Positions 16,470 through 24,397 of a stretch of 64,000 bases of DNA are shown one piece after another. The notes beneath the pieces are model-generated. The model worked only from the letters and a program-made list of their open reading frames with translations, had not been told where the DNA came from and did no database searches. The position numbers and the translations under genes are program-made. The stretch comes from Scytonema hofmannii PCC 7110 (GTDB lineage: Bacteria; Cyanobacteriota; Cyanobacteriia; Cyanobacteriales; Nostocaceae), in contig NZ_KQ976354.1 in assembly GCF_000346485.2 (NCBI RefSeq), positions 1,737,719 to 1,801,718 of the forward strand, in the 5' to 3' direction. Positions within the stretch are counted from its first letter, which is position 1. The number at the start of each line of letters is the position of its first letter.

Positions 16470-16700
16470 TTAAGACCTGTAATAGCACTGCTCAATCCAC
16501 ATCCGCATTTCTTCTTCAGAACCAAAACAAGCCGAACGTCCTGTTACTGGGTCATAAGCATGCCAAGAAAAAACTTGTCCTTTGCGGTCTAACTCCTGCC
16601 AGACTTGTAATTCAGTAGCTCGAACCAGCCACGTTACTATTTGTTGCCAAGTTTTCTCGATCGCTGGCAATATTTGTTTAGAAAAATTAATACTTTTCAT
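16470..16700 (-). CDS. Conserved small cyanobacterial protein, 76 aa
   Basis: The 76-residue protein has a helical first half (ILPAIEKTWQQIVTWLV) and a beta-rich second half ending FGSEEEMRMWIEQCYY. The pattern, with WHAYDPVTGR in the middle, matches small uncharacterised proteins I recall as widespread in cyanobacteria. No signal peptide or membrane helix is present, so it is cytoplasmic. It is transcribed away from the MocR gene across a shared 214-bp region containing palindromes, which suggests it could be co-regulated with, or be a target of, that regulator. Function is unknown. Confidence 0.65.
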   Translation of the reverse strand: MKSINFSKQILPAIEKTWQQIVTWLVRATELQVWQELDRKGQVFSWHAYDPVTGRSACFGSEEEMRMWIEQCYYRS

Positions 16701-16767
16701 ATCTATACCCTGAGAGAAGTAAGAACCATTACTTCTACTTTCTCGCGGGAATTTTTAGTAGAGAAGG

Positions 16768-16842
16768 TACAGTTTTACCGATTTGGACTAGAACAGTTGT
16801 CAAGATGTAGAACTGTTCTAGTAAAAATTGATGAAACTGTAC
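16768..16842. promoter_or_regulatory. Nested palindromes between divergent genes; likely MocR operator
   Basis: The inner repeat is CTAGAACAGTT (16788-16798) and AACTGTTCTAG (16811-16821), 11 bp perfect. The outer one is GTACAGTTT (16768-16776) and AAACTGTAC (16834-16842). All four half-sites share the core ACAGTT/AACTGT. They lie 73-147 bases upstream of the MocR start, between it and the divergent small gene, as expected for an autoregulated MocR protein. Confidence 0.65.
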
Positions 16843-16914
16843 TAGAACGAGAAAGAAAAAATCACTTATATTACAAGTAATAGTAATGTTGTAGTCTTTC
16901 AACAATGCACCATT

Positions 16915-18372
16915 ATGAAGATTTGGTTGGAACGGGAATCAGCTAAACCCATTTATTTGCAAATACGCGATCGCATCAGTCGTCTGATCAAATCTGGTGT
17001 ACTTCAACCAGGCGATCGTCTTCCTTCCATCCGCTCGCTAGCGGAAAGTTTGCAAGTCAATAAACTCACGATTATTGAGGCTTATAACGTTTTAGAGGCA
17101 GATGGAATTATTTCCGCCCGTCAGGGTTCGGGGTACTTTGTGAATTGTGTCAATCGTTCCTCTGCCAACTTAAAATCAACATTTGCGCCCGTGCAAAATG
17201 TCATCATTCCAGAGCAGGGCAGAAGCAGTTTTTTTGATATGTATACGGCTACAGTAGAAGCCCAGGCGCAGCCAGGAATAGTTAACTTTGGTTGTGGTTT
17301 TCCTCATCCACCAAAAGATATAGATTTAATTGCAAGACGAGCATTAAGACAAACTCCTGATGGCTTATTCAAATATGACTTGCCTCAAGGACAGCTTACC
17401 CTTCGCAGGCAAATTGCTCAGATGCTAATACAGCAAGGAATGGAGGTGACAGCAGAAGATTTAATCGTTACCAATGGTTCAGAGCAAGGGCTATCATTAG
17501 CGTTGCACTATTATTTACAGCCAGGAGATTGGGTAATTGTAGAAACTCCCACTTATTTTGGCGCTCTTGCGAGTTTGGAAAACTTGGGAGCTAAAATCAT
17601 CGGTATTCCCATGACTGCTCAAGGAATGAATTTAGATTTACTGGAGAAATATCTCAAGAGCCATCGTCCAAAACTCATATATACAATTAGTGCTCTGCAC
17701 AATCCCACAGGAATTACAACAACACAAGCACACCGACAAGAATTGCTAGCGTTAGCAGAGAAATATGAGTGTCCAATTTTAGAAGATAACGCTTATGAAG
17801 GATTGACTTTTGAATCGGCTCCTGCACCAATCAAAGCTTTTGATAAACAGGATTTAGTTATATATTTAGGAACATTTTCTAAAACTTTAATGCCTGGATT
17901 AAGAGTCGGTTACATGGTTGTGACAGGCAAGCATTTTCATAATATTCTGGAACGAAAGTTACTTCATGACCTTCATACGTCCACTATTTCTCAAGCAATT
18001 GTTAGCGAATATTTGGCTTCAGGACATCTCCGCCGTCACCTCAATCGACTGCGGACAGAAAACCTCCACACTCGCGATGCTATGCTAGCAGCATTAGAGC
18101 GTTATTTTCCCCAAGAAGCCAGGTGGACAGTACCCAAGGGAGGGTTATTTCTCTGGGTACAATTGCCAGAACATACTCCCATTCAAACAATACGCATTGA
18201 AGCTTTATCTCAAAACGTCCTAGTTCCCTGTCATTCGGTGTTTTTTCCAGATAGGAAAGGGTATCCAGCTATGCGGTTAACTTTTACTCCTTCTCCAGAA
18301 GAAATTGAGCAAGGTATCTCTGTTTTGGGTAAATTATTGAAGAAATATCTTTGTGCAAAAATTGCCAGTTGA
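16915..18372 (+). CDS. MocR-type transcription regulator (GntR HTH + class I aminotransferase)
   Basis: Residues 1-75 form a GntR winged helix (PIYLQIRDRISRLIKSGVL, RLPSIRSLAESLQVNKLTI, GSGYFV). Residues about 115-480 form a fold-type I aminotransferase domain, with the PLP lysine at 323 in FSKTLMPGLRVGY and conserved HNPTG and EDNAYEGL motifs. MocR proteins bind PLP or its amino-acid adducts and control neighbouring metabolic genes. Closeness to 2-aminoadipate aminotransferase-like enzymes means catalytic activity is also possible. The divergent upstream region contains nested palindromes. No pdx or GABA gene is adjacent, so the effector cannot be inferred. Length is typical. Confidence 0.92.
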   Translation: MKIWLERESAKPIYLQIRDRISRLIKSGVLQPGDRLPSIRSLAESLQVNKLTIIEAYNVLEADGIISARQGSGYFVNCVNRSSANLKSTFAPVQNVIIPEQGRSSFFDMYTATVEAQAQPGIVNFGCGFPHPPKDIDLIARRALRQTPDGLFKYDLPQGQLTLRRQIAQMLIQQGMEVTAEDLIVTNGSEQGLSLALHYYLQPGDWVIVETPTYFGALASLENLGAKIIGIPMTAQGMNLDLLEKYLKSHRPKLIYTISALHNPTGITTTQAHRQELLALAEKYECPILEDNAYEGLTFESAPAPIKAFDKQDLVIYLGTFSKTLMPGLRVGYMVVTGKHFHNILERKLLHDLHTSTISQAIVSEYLASGHLRRHLNRLRTENLHTRDAMLAALERYFPQEARWTVPKGGLFLWVQLPEHTPIQTIRIEALSQNVLVPCHSVFFPDRKGYPAMRLTFTPSPEEIEQGISVLGKLLKKYLCAKIAS

Positions 18373-18491
18373 TTTAAGGGCATCTCTAAAACCAAAGGAT
18401 AGTTAAATTGAATGCTTTGGGTTGACGCTTTCGGAAGTATAACAGCAGCACTCACCCGATCGCACAGTATGTTTACACAGCTTTGCCTAGT

Positions 18492-19070
18492 TCAATTAGC
18501 GCTCAGAGTCTTCTCAATACGACGGTCTGGAATGAGCCACAAGACCGCAACCAGAACGTACAACCCACAAGCCAACCAAGAGTTGACAAAGGAAAGTAGA
18601 ATTGCTAGTGCATAGAGTACTACTGATACTTTTCCCTTAAAGTCTTCACCGACTGCAGTGGCTAGAGCAGAATCTTTTCCGTGGTGAGCAATAAGAGATC
18701 GGGTCAGGACGAAGTAGGCGACGGCAGCAAGCAGTAAGACAACTCCATAAAGAGCAACAGGCAAGGCAGCAAAATGGTTTTCGCCCATCCATCCAGTGAC
18801 AAAAGGAATGAGCGATAACCAGAACAGCAAATGTAGGTTAGCCCATAGAATACGACCATTAACGTGACGGACTGCCTGTAACAGATGGTGGTGATTGTTC
18901 CAATAGATGCCGAGATAAATAAAACTCAGCACGTAGCTCAGAAATATTGGAATCAGAGGACGCAACGCTGCCCAACTTTCTCCGTGCGGAATCTTCAATT
19001 CCAGCACCATAATGGTGATGATAATAGCAATCACTCCATCGCTGAATGCTTCTAATCTCCCTTTCCCCAT
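18492..19070 (-). CDS. TMEM175-family (DUF1211) potassium channel-like membrane protein
   Basis: The 192-residue protein starts MGKGRLEAFSDGVIAIIITIMVLEL, containing the family signature RxxxFSDGV in the first helix. Six transmembrane helices follow (about 10-30, 38-58, 78-98, 108-128, 150-166, 168-184). Bacterial TMEM175 proteins form tetrameric K+-permeable channels in the plasma membrane. The HNHHHLLQAVRH-like loop after helix 2 is characteristic. It is convergent with the MocR gene and shows no operon partners. Length and motif placement are normal. Confidence 0.88.
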   Translation of the reverse strand: MGKGRLEAFSDGVIAIIITIMVLELKIPHGESWAALRPLIPIFLSYVLSFIYLGIYWNNHHHLLQAVRHVNGRILWANLHLLFWLSLIPFVTGWMGENHFAALPVALYGVVLLLAAVAYFVLTRSLIAHHGKDSALATAVGEDFKGKVSVVLYALAILLSFVNSWLACGLYVLVAVLWLIPDRRIEKTLSAN

Positions 19071-19385
19071 TGATGTACCCCCTCTTTTTCAGCTAACTTT
19101 ACAATAAATTATGTCACTGCTTGGAATAAGCAGTTTGATCTCTTTTGGAAATTTGGGTACGTAGTTTGTAGGGTGCGATGGGATGGGATTGACGAGGTGC
19201 GATCGCGCTACCTGCTACTAGGCACTACTTTATACTTGACTTTTAAAAAAACATTAATTTTTATTTAATTTTGTAAAAGCTATTTTTTATACACTATTTT
19301 TACTAGAAGAGCAGAGCCTCAGCCAGTAGATTTGGTTTGCGCTTGCTAACAAAAAGTTCAATATTCCATAAAACAAGGGAATTCA
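19071..19385. other. Gene-free stretch between divergent genes
   Basis: I see no gene. AT-rich DNA (19225-19300) between two divergent starts probably carries both promoters. A HIP1-like GCGATCGCGC lies near 19199. Confidence 0.4.
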
Positions 19386-21212
19386 ATGACAACTCCAATC
19401 AAACTCACACCAATTGGTACGTATGCTACGGGGATTTTTGACGAAGGAGCTGCTGAGATTCCAGCTTACGATCCCAGTTCGCAACGCCTTTTTGTGGTTA
19501 ATGCTGATAGTGTCACAGTGGATGTCTTGGATTTGAGCAATCCGAGCAATCCGACTAAACTCTTTTCAATTGATGCGAAGGCTTTTGGTGGCTCTGCTAA
19601 TAGTGTTGCTGTAAAGAATGGTATTGTCGCAATTGCTATTGAGAGCGACAATACGCAAGAACCTGGAAAAGCCGTTTTTGTAGATGTTAATGGTAACTTT
19701 TTGAATGCCGTCACTGTCGGGGCTTTACCTGATATGTTGACTTTTACTCCTGACGGTAAAAAGGTGTTGGTTGCTAATGAAGGCGAACCTAATGATGACT
19801 ACACTGTTGACCCAGAAGGTTCTGTCAGTATTATCGATATTTCTTGTGGAGTCGAAAATCTCACTCAAGATAATGTGACAACGGCTGACTTTCAAGCATT
19901 CAACAGCAAAGTCCATGAGTTGAGAAGTGCAGGTGTTCGCATCTTCGGACCTAATGCTTCAGTGGCTCAAGATTTAGAGCCAGAATATATTGCTATTTCT
20001 CCAGATTCCACAACGGCTTGGGTTACGCTGCAAGAAAATAATGCCATAGCCGTTGTAGATGTAGAAAGTGGTGCTGTCACTGACATTGTGCCTCTTGGCT
20101 TTAAAGACCATAATACTTTTTCCTCGCTCCAAACCTTCTTTTTTGATGAAGCTAGCTTACCTGTTACAGATGTCCCCATTGGCTTGGGACTGGTTAGTGT
20201 GAACAACGCTCTTGATGCTAGCGATCGCGATGGAGCTATTAACATCCGCAACTGGCCGATCAATGGTATGTATCAACCTGATGGTATAACCTCATTTGAA
20301 ATTCACGGTCAGACCTATCTCATCACTGCCAATGAAGGAGATGCGCGTGATTATGATGGTTTTAGCGAACAAAAGCGGGTAAAAGACCTCAAACTTGACC
20401 CAACAGCCTTCCCCAACGCAAAAGCCCTACAAGAAGATAAAGCTTTGGGACGCTTGTACGTTACCAGTACTTTGGGAGATACTGATGGCGATGGCGATTA
20501 TGATGAGCTTTACAGCTTTGGAGGTCGGTCTTTCTCCATTTGGGATACTCAGGGAAAACTTGTTTACGACAGTGGAGATGAATTTGAGCGCATCACAGCG
20601 CAACTCTTTCCCGAAGAGTTTAACTCTAATAATACTAGCAATGACACCTTTGATAACCGCAGTGATGACAAAGGACCGGAACCAGAGGGAGTTGTTACAG
20701 GAGTTGTAGGGGATAATACTTACGCTTTCATAGGTTTAGAGCGGATTGGTGGTGTTATGGTTTACGACATCTCCAAGCCAACCAGTCCCAGCTTTGTACA
20801 GTACATCAACACCCGTGACTTCAGCGTTCAGTTTGACGTTGATGAAGATGGAGATCCCGATCCAACGACAGAACAAGTCATAGCAGCTGGTGATTTGGGA
20901 CCAGAAGGATTAGCTTTTGTCTCTGCTAACAACAGCCCTAATGGGAAGCCTTTGTTAGTCGTAGCAAATGAGGTGAGTGGTTCTACAACTATCTTTGAAA
21001 TTGATCCTCTGCATTCACAAGCAGTTTTCTCAAACTCTGTTTTCCCATGTCACACAGGGTATGTTGTGAACCAAGATGGTGTTTCACCTTCAGTGGATCG
21101 TTTTTCTTTTGGGCAGTTATATCCCAATCCATTACAGTTAAATACAGGCATTGGTTCTGAGAGCGAGTTGGCGATCGCAAGTGGAATTTATAACGAAATC
21201 CCACTTACTTAG
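19386..21212 (+). CDS. Choice-of-anchor I family beta-propeller protein, possibly C-terminally shortened
   Basis: The 608-residue protein is a chain of beta-propeller repeats in which surface-like motifs recur: IPAYDPSSQRLFVVNADSVT, FTPDGKKVLVANEGEPNDDY, EYIAISPDSTTAWVTLQENN, GITSFEIHGQTYLITANEGD, EPEGVVTG and GPEGLAF. These are signatures of the choice-of-anchor I family, often associated with secreted alkaline-phosphatase-like or nuclease proteins. There is no signal peptide. In many relatives I recall, an esterase or anchor domain follows the propeller. Here, after FEIDPL, the last 70 residues look unrelated, suggesting loss of the C-terminal domain. No neighbour hints at function. Confidence 0.75.
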   Translation: MTTPIKLTPIGTYATGIFDEGAAEIPAYDPSSQRLFVVNADSVTVDVLDLSNPSNPTKLFSIDAKAFGGSANSVAVKNGIVAIAIESDNTQEPGKAVFVDVNGNFLNAVTVGALPDMLTFTPDGKKVLVANEGEPNDDYTVDPEGSVSIIDISCGVENLTQDNVTTADFQAFNSKVHELRSAGVRIFGPNASVAQDLEPEYIAISPDSTTAWVTLQENNAIAVVDVESGAVTDIVPLGFKDHNTFSSLQTFFFDEASLPVTDVPIGLGLVSVNNALDASDRDGAINIRNWPINGMYQPDGITSFEIHGQTYLITANEGDARDYDGFSEQKRVKDLKLDPTAFPNAKALQEDKALGRLYVTSTLGDTDGDGDYDELYSFGGRSFSIWDTQGKLVYDSGDEFERITAQLFPEEFNSNNTSNDTFDNRSDDKGPEPEGVVTGVVGDNTYAFIGLERIGGVMVYDISKPTSPSFVQYINTRDFSVQFDVDEDGDPDPTTEQVIAAGDLGPEGLAFVSANNSPNGKPLLVVANEVSGSTTIFEIDPLHSQAVFSNSVFPCHTGYVVNQDGVSPSVDRFSFGQLYPNPLQLNTGIGSESELAIASGIYNEIPLT

Positions 21213-21359
21213 GTAACGGTGGTGCGATCGTATTTTCTTCTAGGTGCGATCGTGCCACTTATTGTAACAACAGCATCCATTCCACAAGCACTGATACCAT
21301 TATTGCTCAATCCGACATCGCGTGTATAACTCTATATGTCCTCTAATAGCAGCTTAACT

Positions 21360-21815
21360 TTACCTGAGGCTTGCCCATTTACCGCTACTTAAATCTTGTA
21401 ATGGAGGTAAATCTATTACAGCTTGTTCAAACTTGGGAGTTTCTGCAAAAATATCTTCTAAAGTCAATAAGTGAATTTTCAATTTATCGATATTTGGGAA
21501 TTGTTCCAACCGTGATTGAAAACCAGATGTGTAGCCAGCGCCTGCTAACATCACACCAATATCAGCTTCATATTTTGTCAAGTACCTCCAAAACTCTGCT
21601 ACTAATGAAGCATCTAGCAAATTTTTAGACAATTTCGATTGAAAATAAACCCTTTGCCCGTTAATTTCTCCTTCTCCATCTATTCCTCCATCTGCTCCTG
21701 CTTTACCTGGCTTTAATCCAAGATAAGCAGCAAACCGACGCCCAAGATCTTGTTTAACAGCTGGCTCGCAGTATACGATTCCCTGCACTAAGGCATCAAT
21801 TTCTAAGTAATCCAT
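21360..21815 (-). CDS. Mrr-like PD-(D/E)xK restriction-endonuclease-fold protein
   Basis: The 151-residue protein has a compact nuclease-like core: GADGGIDGEG (residues about 39-48) followed by a strand ending FQSKLSK. This matches the D-x(n)-QxK active-site pattern of Mrr-cat and related nucleases, followed by helix and strands (AEFWRYLTKYEADIGVMLAGAGYTSG split over two elements). It lacks an added DNA-binding domain. It begins 15 bases after the truncated PIN gene on the same strand. No methyltransferase partner is nearby, so an Mrr-like modification-dependent or defence nuclease role is possible but unproven. Confidence 0.65.
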   Translation of the reverse strand: MDYLEIDALVQGIVYCEPAVKQDLGRRFAAYLGLKPGKAGADGGIDGEGEINGQRVYFQSKLSKNLLDASLVAEFWRYLTKYEADIGVMLAGAGYTSGFQSRLEQFPNIDKLKIHLLTLEDIFAETPKFEQAVIDLPPLQDLSSGKWASLR

Positions 21816-21830
21816 TATTTTTTTCTTTTT

Positions 21831-22148
21831 CTATTTATTTTTAGTTAATTGGTCATATCGTCGCGCCTCTGCCCATAACTCAGCTGCTAAAAGCATCACT
21901 TGTGTTGTTATGGGAAGATATGCAAGAGTAACTTTGAGTTCGTCAAGTCGTCGGATACCAGCTACTTTGTTAACCCGGAGCAATTCGCGTCTAACTTCGT
22001 AGTCAGCAATTTCAGGCAACATTACTATGTATCCTCTCGAGTCAAGAGAATTAAACCAAAGTTTGCACTCCTGATATACAGGAGATATAGCTTTAGGAGT
22101 TGTCACCATTCCTAAAAGACCAGAATCTAGCAATACTATTCTGCTCAT
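21831..22148 (-). pseudogene. PIN-domain (VapC-like) toxin, C-terminally truncated
   Basis: The 105-residue frame starts MSRIVLLDSGLLGMV (first PIN strand with Asp8), continues with EIADYEVRREL (acidic site) and ends RRYDQLTKNK. In full-length relatives the sequence goes on for 30-50 residues, supplying the last acidic residues of the active site. Here an A-rich junction replaces them and the Mrr-like gene begins at once. A toxin lacking this part would be inactive. The antitoxin-like gene lies 8 bases upstream, as in a normal toxin-antitoxin pair. Confidence 0.65.
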
Positions 22149-22156
22149 GGAATGGT

Positions 22157-22489
22157 TTATATTGATACAGGATCTTCTTCTAGTGCTTTACGGAGGAATT
22201 CTGCCGTTTCGGTTTGTTCCTGTTCGTCTCCTTCTTCTTGCCATTTTCTCAGCAGTTCGCTTAAAGCTTTCTGTCGTGCCGCTTTCAGTACTGGATCGGG
22301 GTTTTTTATTTCATCCATAGCTTTAGCCCAAGCATCTGATGATGCTGGCTTTTTAGCCAGACTCTCACCATATAGACGAATTATCTGAAGTAAGTTTGTC
22401 CAGTATTCTTTAGGAATTTTTTCAATTTCAAGTACTAGCGAATCTATTGATTGTTGGCTATAGTTACTACCTAAATTATGCTCAGACAT
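22157..22489 (-). CDS. Antitoxin-like protein paired with the truncated PIN toxin, 110 aa
   Basis: The protein is helical and acidic at its end (QEEGDEQEQTETAEFLRKAL). Its mid-region, IEKIPKEYWTNLLQIIRLYGESL, resembles cyanobacterial antitoxins or hypothetical proteins that precede PIN toxins. It has no obvious DNA-binding motif. The 8-bp spacing to the PIN frame and the shared direction support an operon. With the toxin broken it may be a relic. The start at 22489 follows AAAAGAGGTAATT, a good ribosome site. Confidence 0.55.
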   Translation of the reverse strand: MSEHNLGSNYSQQSIDSLVLEIEKIPKEYWTNLLQIIRLYGESLAKKPASSDAWAKAMDEIKNPDPVLKAARQKALSELLRKWQEEGDEQEQTETAEFLRKALEEDPVSI

Positions 22490-22628
22490 AATTACCTCTT
22501 TTCTCTAAATTTTACTCTAATCTAACAATTTACAGATTCCAAGGGATTGGTCACCTGAGTGCTTCCAACAAACACAGTCGCACCACTGCTGAGACTGAAA
22601 TTTACACAGGTATTAACAATCGCCCTTG

Positions 22629-22848
22629 CAAATTCTTCAATGGTTGGGAATTTTCAACAAAAGTTTTGACGGAAAGACTAAGGATGTTGGAATCAATGGG
22701 GATTCTCTATCGCCACTATGAGCCAACTATTCCCCCACAAGTTACCTATGGTCTTACCGAACGAGGAAAAGAACTAACCAAAGCCCTGGCTCCTTTATAT
22801 AAACATACCTTACAAGCACCGGGTTATACCTCTGGTACACAGCCATGA
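22629..22848 (+). pseudogene. HxlR-type regulator, C-terminal fragment
   Basis: The frame reads STKVLTERLRMLESMGILYR and then PQVTYGLTERGKEL, the second half of the winged helix of HxlR-family repressors. The upstream half (CPV... first helices) is absent, and the DNA before it shows no matching frame. It is therefore a remnant, in the remnant-rich stretch 21800-24200. Confidence 0.6.
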
Positions 22849-23149
22849 ATCTTACAGCATTGGCACAAAAAAAGAAGTTTCTGACATTGTTATTGAAATT
22901 ATTGTTACCAGTGGCACTATTGACAGAAGACAATTATACAAACCCAAGCAAGTAAGAGAAGTTTGGTTCTGGAAATCTGACACCATTAGAATATTTCGTT
23001 TAAATTCCTCTGGGGAATATGAGTCCGTCGAGCGTAGCAGTTTCTTCCCAGATTTAGACCCAAATATATTACTGCCATATATCGCTATACCTGACCAGTA
23101 TGATGCTGTTCAGGCATTTGAGCAATTTTTGCGATCTCAACGTCCTTGA
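22841..23149 (+). pseudogene. Uma2-family (DUF820) endonuclease, C-terminal fragment
   Basis: The frame from 22841 to the TGA at 23147-23149 reads EVSDIVIEIIVTSGTIDRRQ, then YKPKQVREVWFWKSDTIRIF and PDLDPNILLPYIAIPDQYDA. This is the C-terminal half of a Uma2 protein, including the VIEII strand with the catalytic Glu. The N-terminal half is missing and no start codon is usable. It is a separate copy from the intact Uma2 gene 140 bases downstream. Confidence 0.7.
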
Positions 23150-23289
23150 GTTGATTTACTCCCCTAAAATTTCGGATTTTTGCGATCGTAAAGTTTTTAA
23201 ACGATTGCACTTTGTACCAGCTCGATGGTTTATTTATCATAGGGACATCCCCTCTTAAAGGCACCCACCAACTATATTAGGAGGCATCC

Positions 23290-23853
23290 GTGTCCCAAAC
23301 ACCTGTAAAAATGACGGTTGAGGAGTATCTAACCTACGATGACGGTACAGACAAGCGTTACGAACTGGAAAACGGGGTATTAATAGAAATGCCTCCTGGT
23401 ACTGGTAAACATGAAGCAATTATCACTTTTCTCGTCGTTCGCTTCTTTTTGGAAAAGGAACGTTTGGGATTAACATTAGAACCGCGTTCCAATGGTGTCG
23501 AGGTCATGACTAATTCACAAATTAGGCGTCCTGATGTATTAGTCATGACTCAACAACAAGCTATTTCCATTGAAAATAAATCGGCTGTTCTGAAAACTGC
23601 ACCCCCACTCATTGTTGAAGTTGTCTCTCCTGAATCTATTGACCGGGATTACAATACTAAAAAATTAGAGTACGCAACCTTTGGTGTTAATGAATATTGG
23701 ATTGTCGATCCATTAGAAGACAAAGTAACAGTCTGTTTACTAGCTGGTTCGGCTTACAAGCAAACAGTATTTACTGGCGAGCAAACAATTGTATCGCTGA
23801 CGCTCCCGCAACTTAATGTAACTGCTCAAAAAATCTTAGCACCATCACTTTAA
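23290..23853 (+). CDS. Uma2-family (DUF820) putative endonuclease
   Basis: The 187-residue protein shows the DUF820/Uma2 pattern of the PD-(D/E)xK superfamily. It has MTVEEYLTYDDGTDKRYEL near the start, IRRPDVLVMT (catalytic Asp), then PPLIVEVVSPESIDRDYNTK (Glu and Lys) and YWIVDPLEDKVTV. The GTG start at 23290 has a strong AGGAGG ribosome site 5 bases upstream. Uma2 proteins are numerous in cyanobacteria and are found with mobile DNA; their cellular role is not settled. The 3' end of this gene is repeated, in degraded form, at 34586-34640. Confidence 0.88.
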   Translation: MSQTPVKMTVEEYLTYDDGTDKRYELENGVLIEMPPGTGKHEAIITFLVVRFFLEKERLGLTLEPRSNGVEVMTNSQIRRPDVLVMTQQQAISIENKSAVLKTAPPLIVEVVSPESIDRDYNTKKLEYATFGVNEYWIVDPLEDKVTVCLLAGSAYKQTVFTGEQTIVSLTLPQLNVTAQKILAPSL

Positions 23854-23975
23854 TATACAAAAATTGAAATCAATCTTGCAATATTTGCATGAATGATGCG
23901 ATAAGCCCGATACTGAACGGAAGACAGCCCTAGTTTCCGAGCAACTCGTTGTAATTCGCTGGCTTTATCTGGCAT
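23850..23975 (-). pseudogene. HicA-like toxin remnant
   Basis: The 41-codon frame starts MPDKASELQRVARKLGLSS, like the N-terminal helix of HicA mRNA interferases, but then loses the conserved GSH active-site region (it reads YRAYRIIHANIARL). Its ATG overlaps the end of the HicB remnant (ATGCCAGATAA), the usual arrangement of a TA operon. A shorter relic with the same sequence lies near 34640-34720. Confidence 0.4.
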
Positions 23976-24125
23976 TGGCAATTACTAGACCGACATCATT
24001 GGGTAGAGAACGCCCTTGTTCTTCGTATTCTTCCTCGATCGTGTCAAAAACAAAAACAAGCTCAGCACGAGCTTCATCTAAAGTTTATCCCTAAGCATGA
24101 CAGTTAGGAATTGCTGGGAGATAGG
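23965..24125 (-). pseudogene. HicB-like antitoxin remnant with two in-frame stops
   Basis: Compared with the intact small HicB-like gene at 34793-34969, this copy aligns over about 100 bases (AELVFVFD..IEEEYEEQ) but has TAG in place of the Trp codon and TAA in place of the following Glu codon (CHA*G*TLDEARAEL). The alignment stops near 24125, where a different coding-like sequence begins. Confidence 0.6.
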
Positions 24126-24226
24126 AGCATCTTCAGCTTGGAGGAAGGCAATCGCTTTTTCAGAGTTTCCTGCTAGAAAGTCAATCATTGCTTTGGGATA
24201 GAACTTCTTTTCGTTCTCAAAGGCTG

Positions 24227-24397
24227 TTAATTACTCCCTGAAAGTTTGGCGATCGCATCCCTAGACCGTTGCTGAAACTCATCTGACATCTGTGGTGTCC
24301 ATTGTGACTGAGAAATTGACTGCGTGTTGCCAAAGAGCAGGCTCAGCAAGCAAACAATTGTGGCGCGATTGAGGTACTTAAGGTACGATTTTTTCAC
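24227..24397 (-). CDS. Small putative exported protein, 56 aa
   Basis: From GTG at 24397 the frame reads a basic start (KKSYLKYLNR), a hydrophobic core (ATIVCLLSLLFG) and a likely cleavage region before QSISQSQW, then a short polar tail with DEFQQRSRDAIAKLSGSN. It overlaps the last 20 bases of the ligase gene in another frame, a spacing typical of translational coupling. I do not recognise the family. It could be a small periplasmic accessory or simply a chance frame. Confidence 0.4.
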   Translation of the reverse strand: MKKSYLKYLNRATIVCLLSLLFGNTQSISQSQWTPQMSDEFQQRSRDAIAKLSGSN

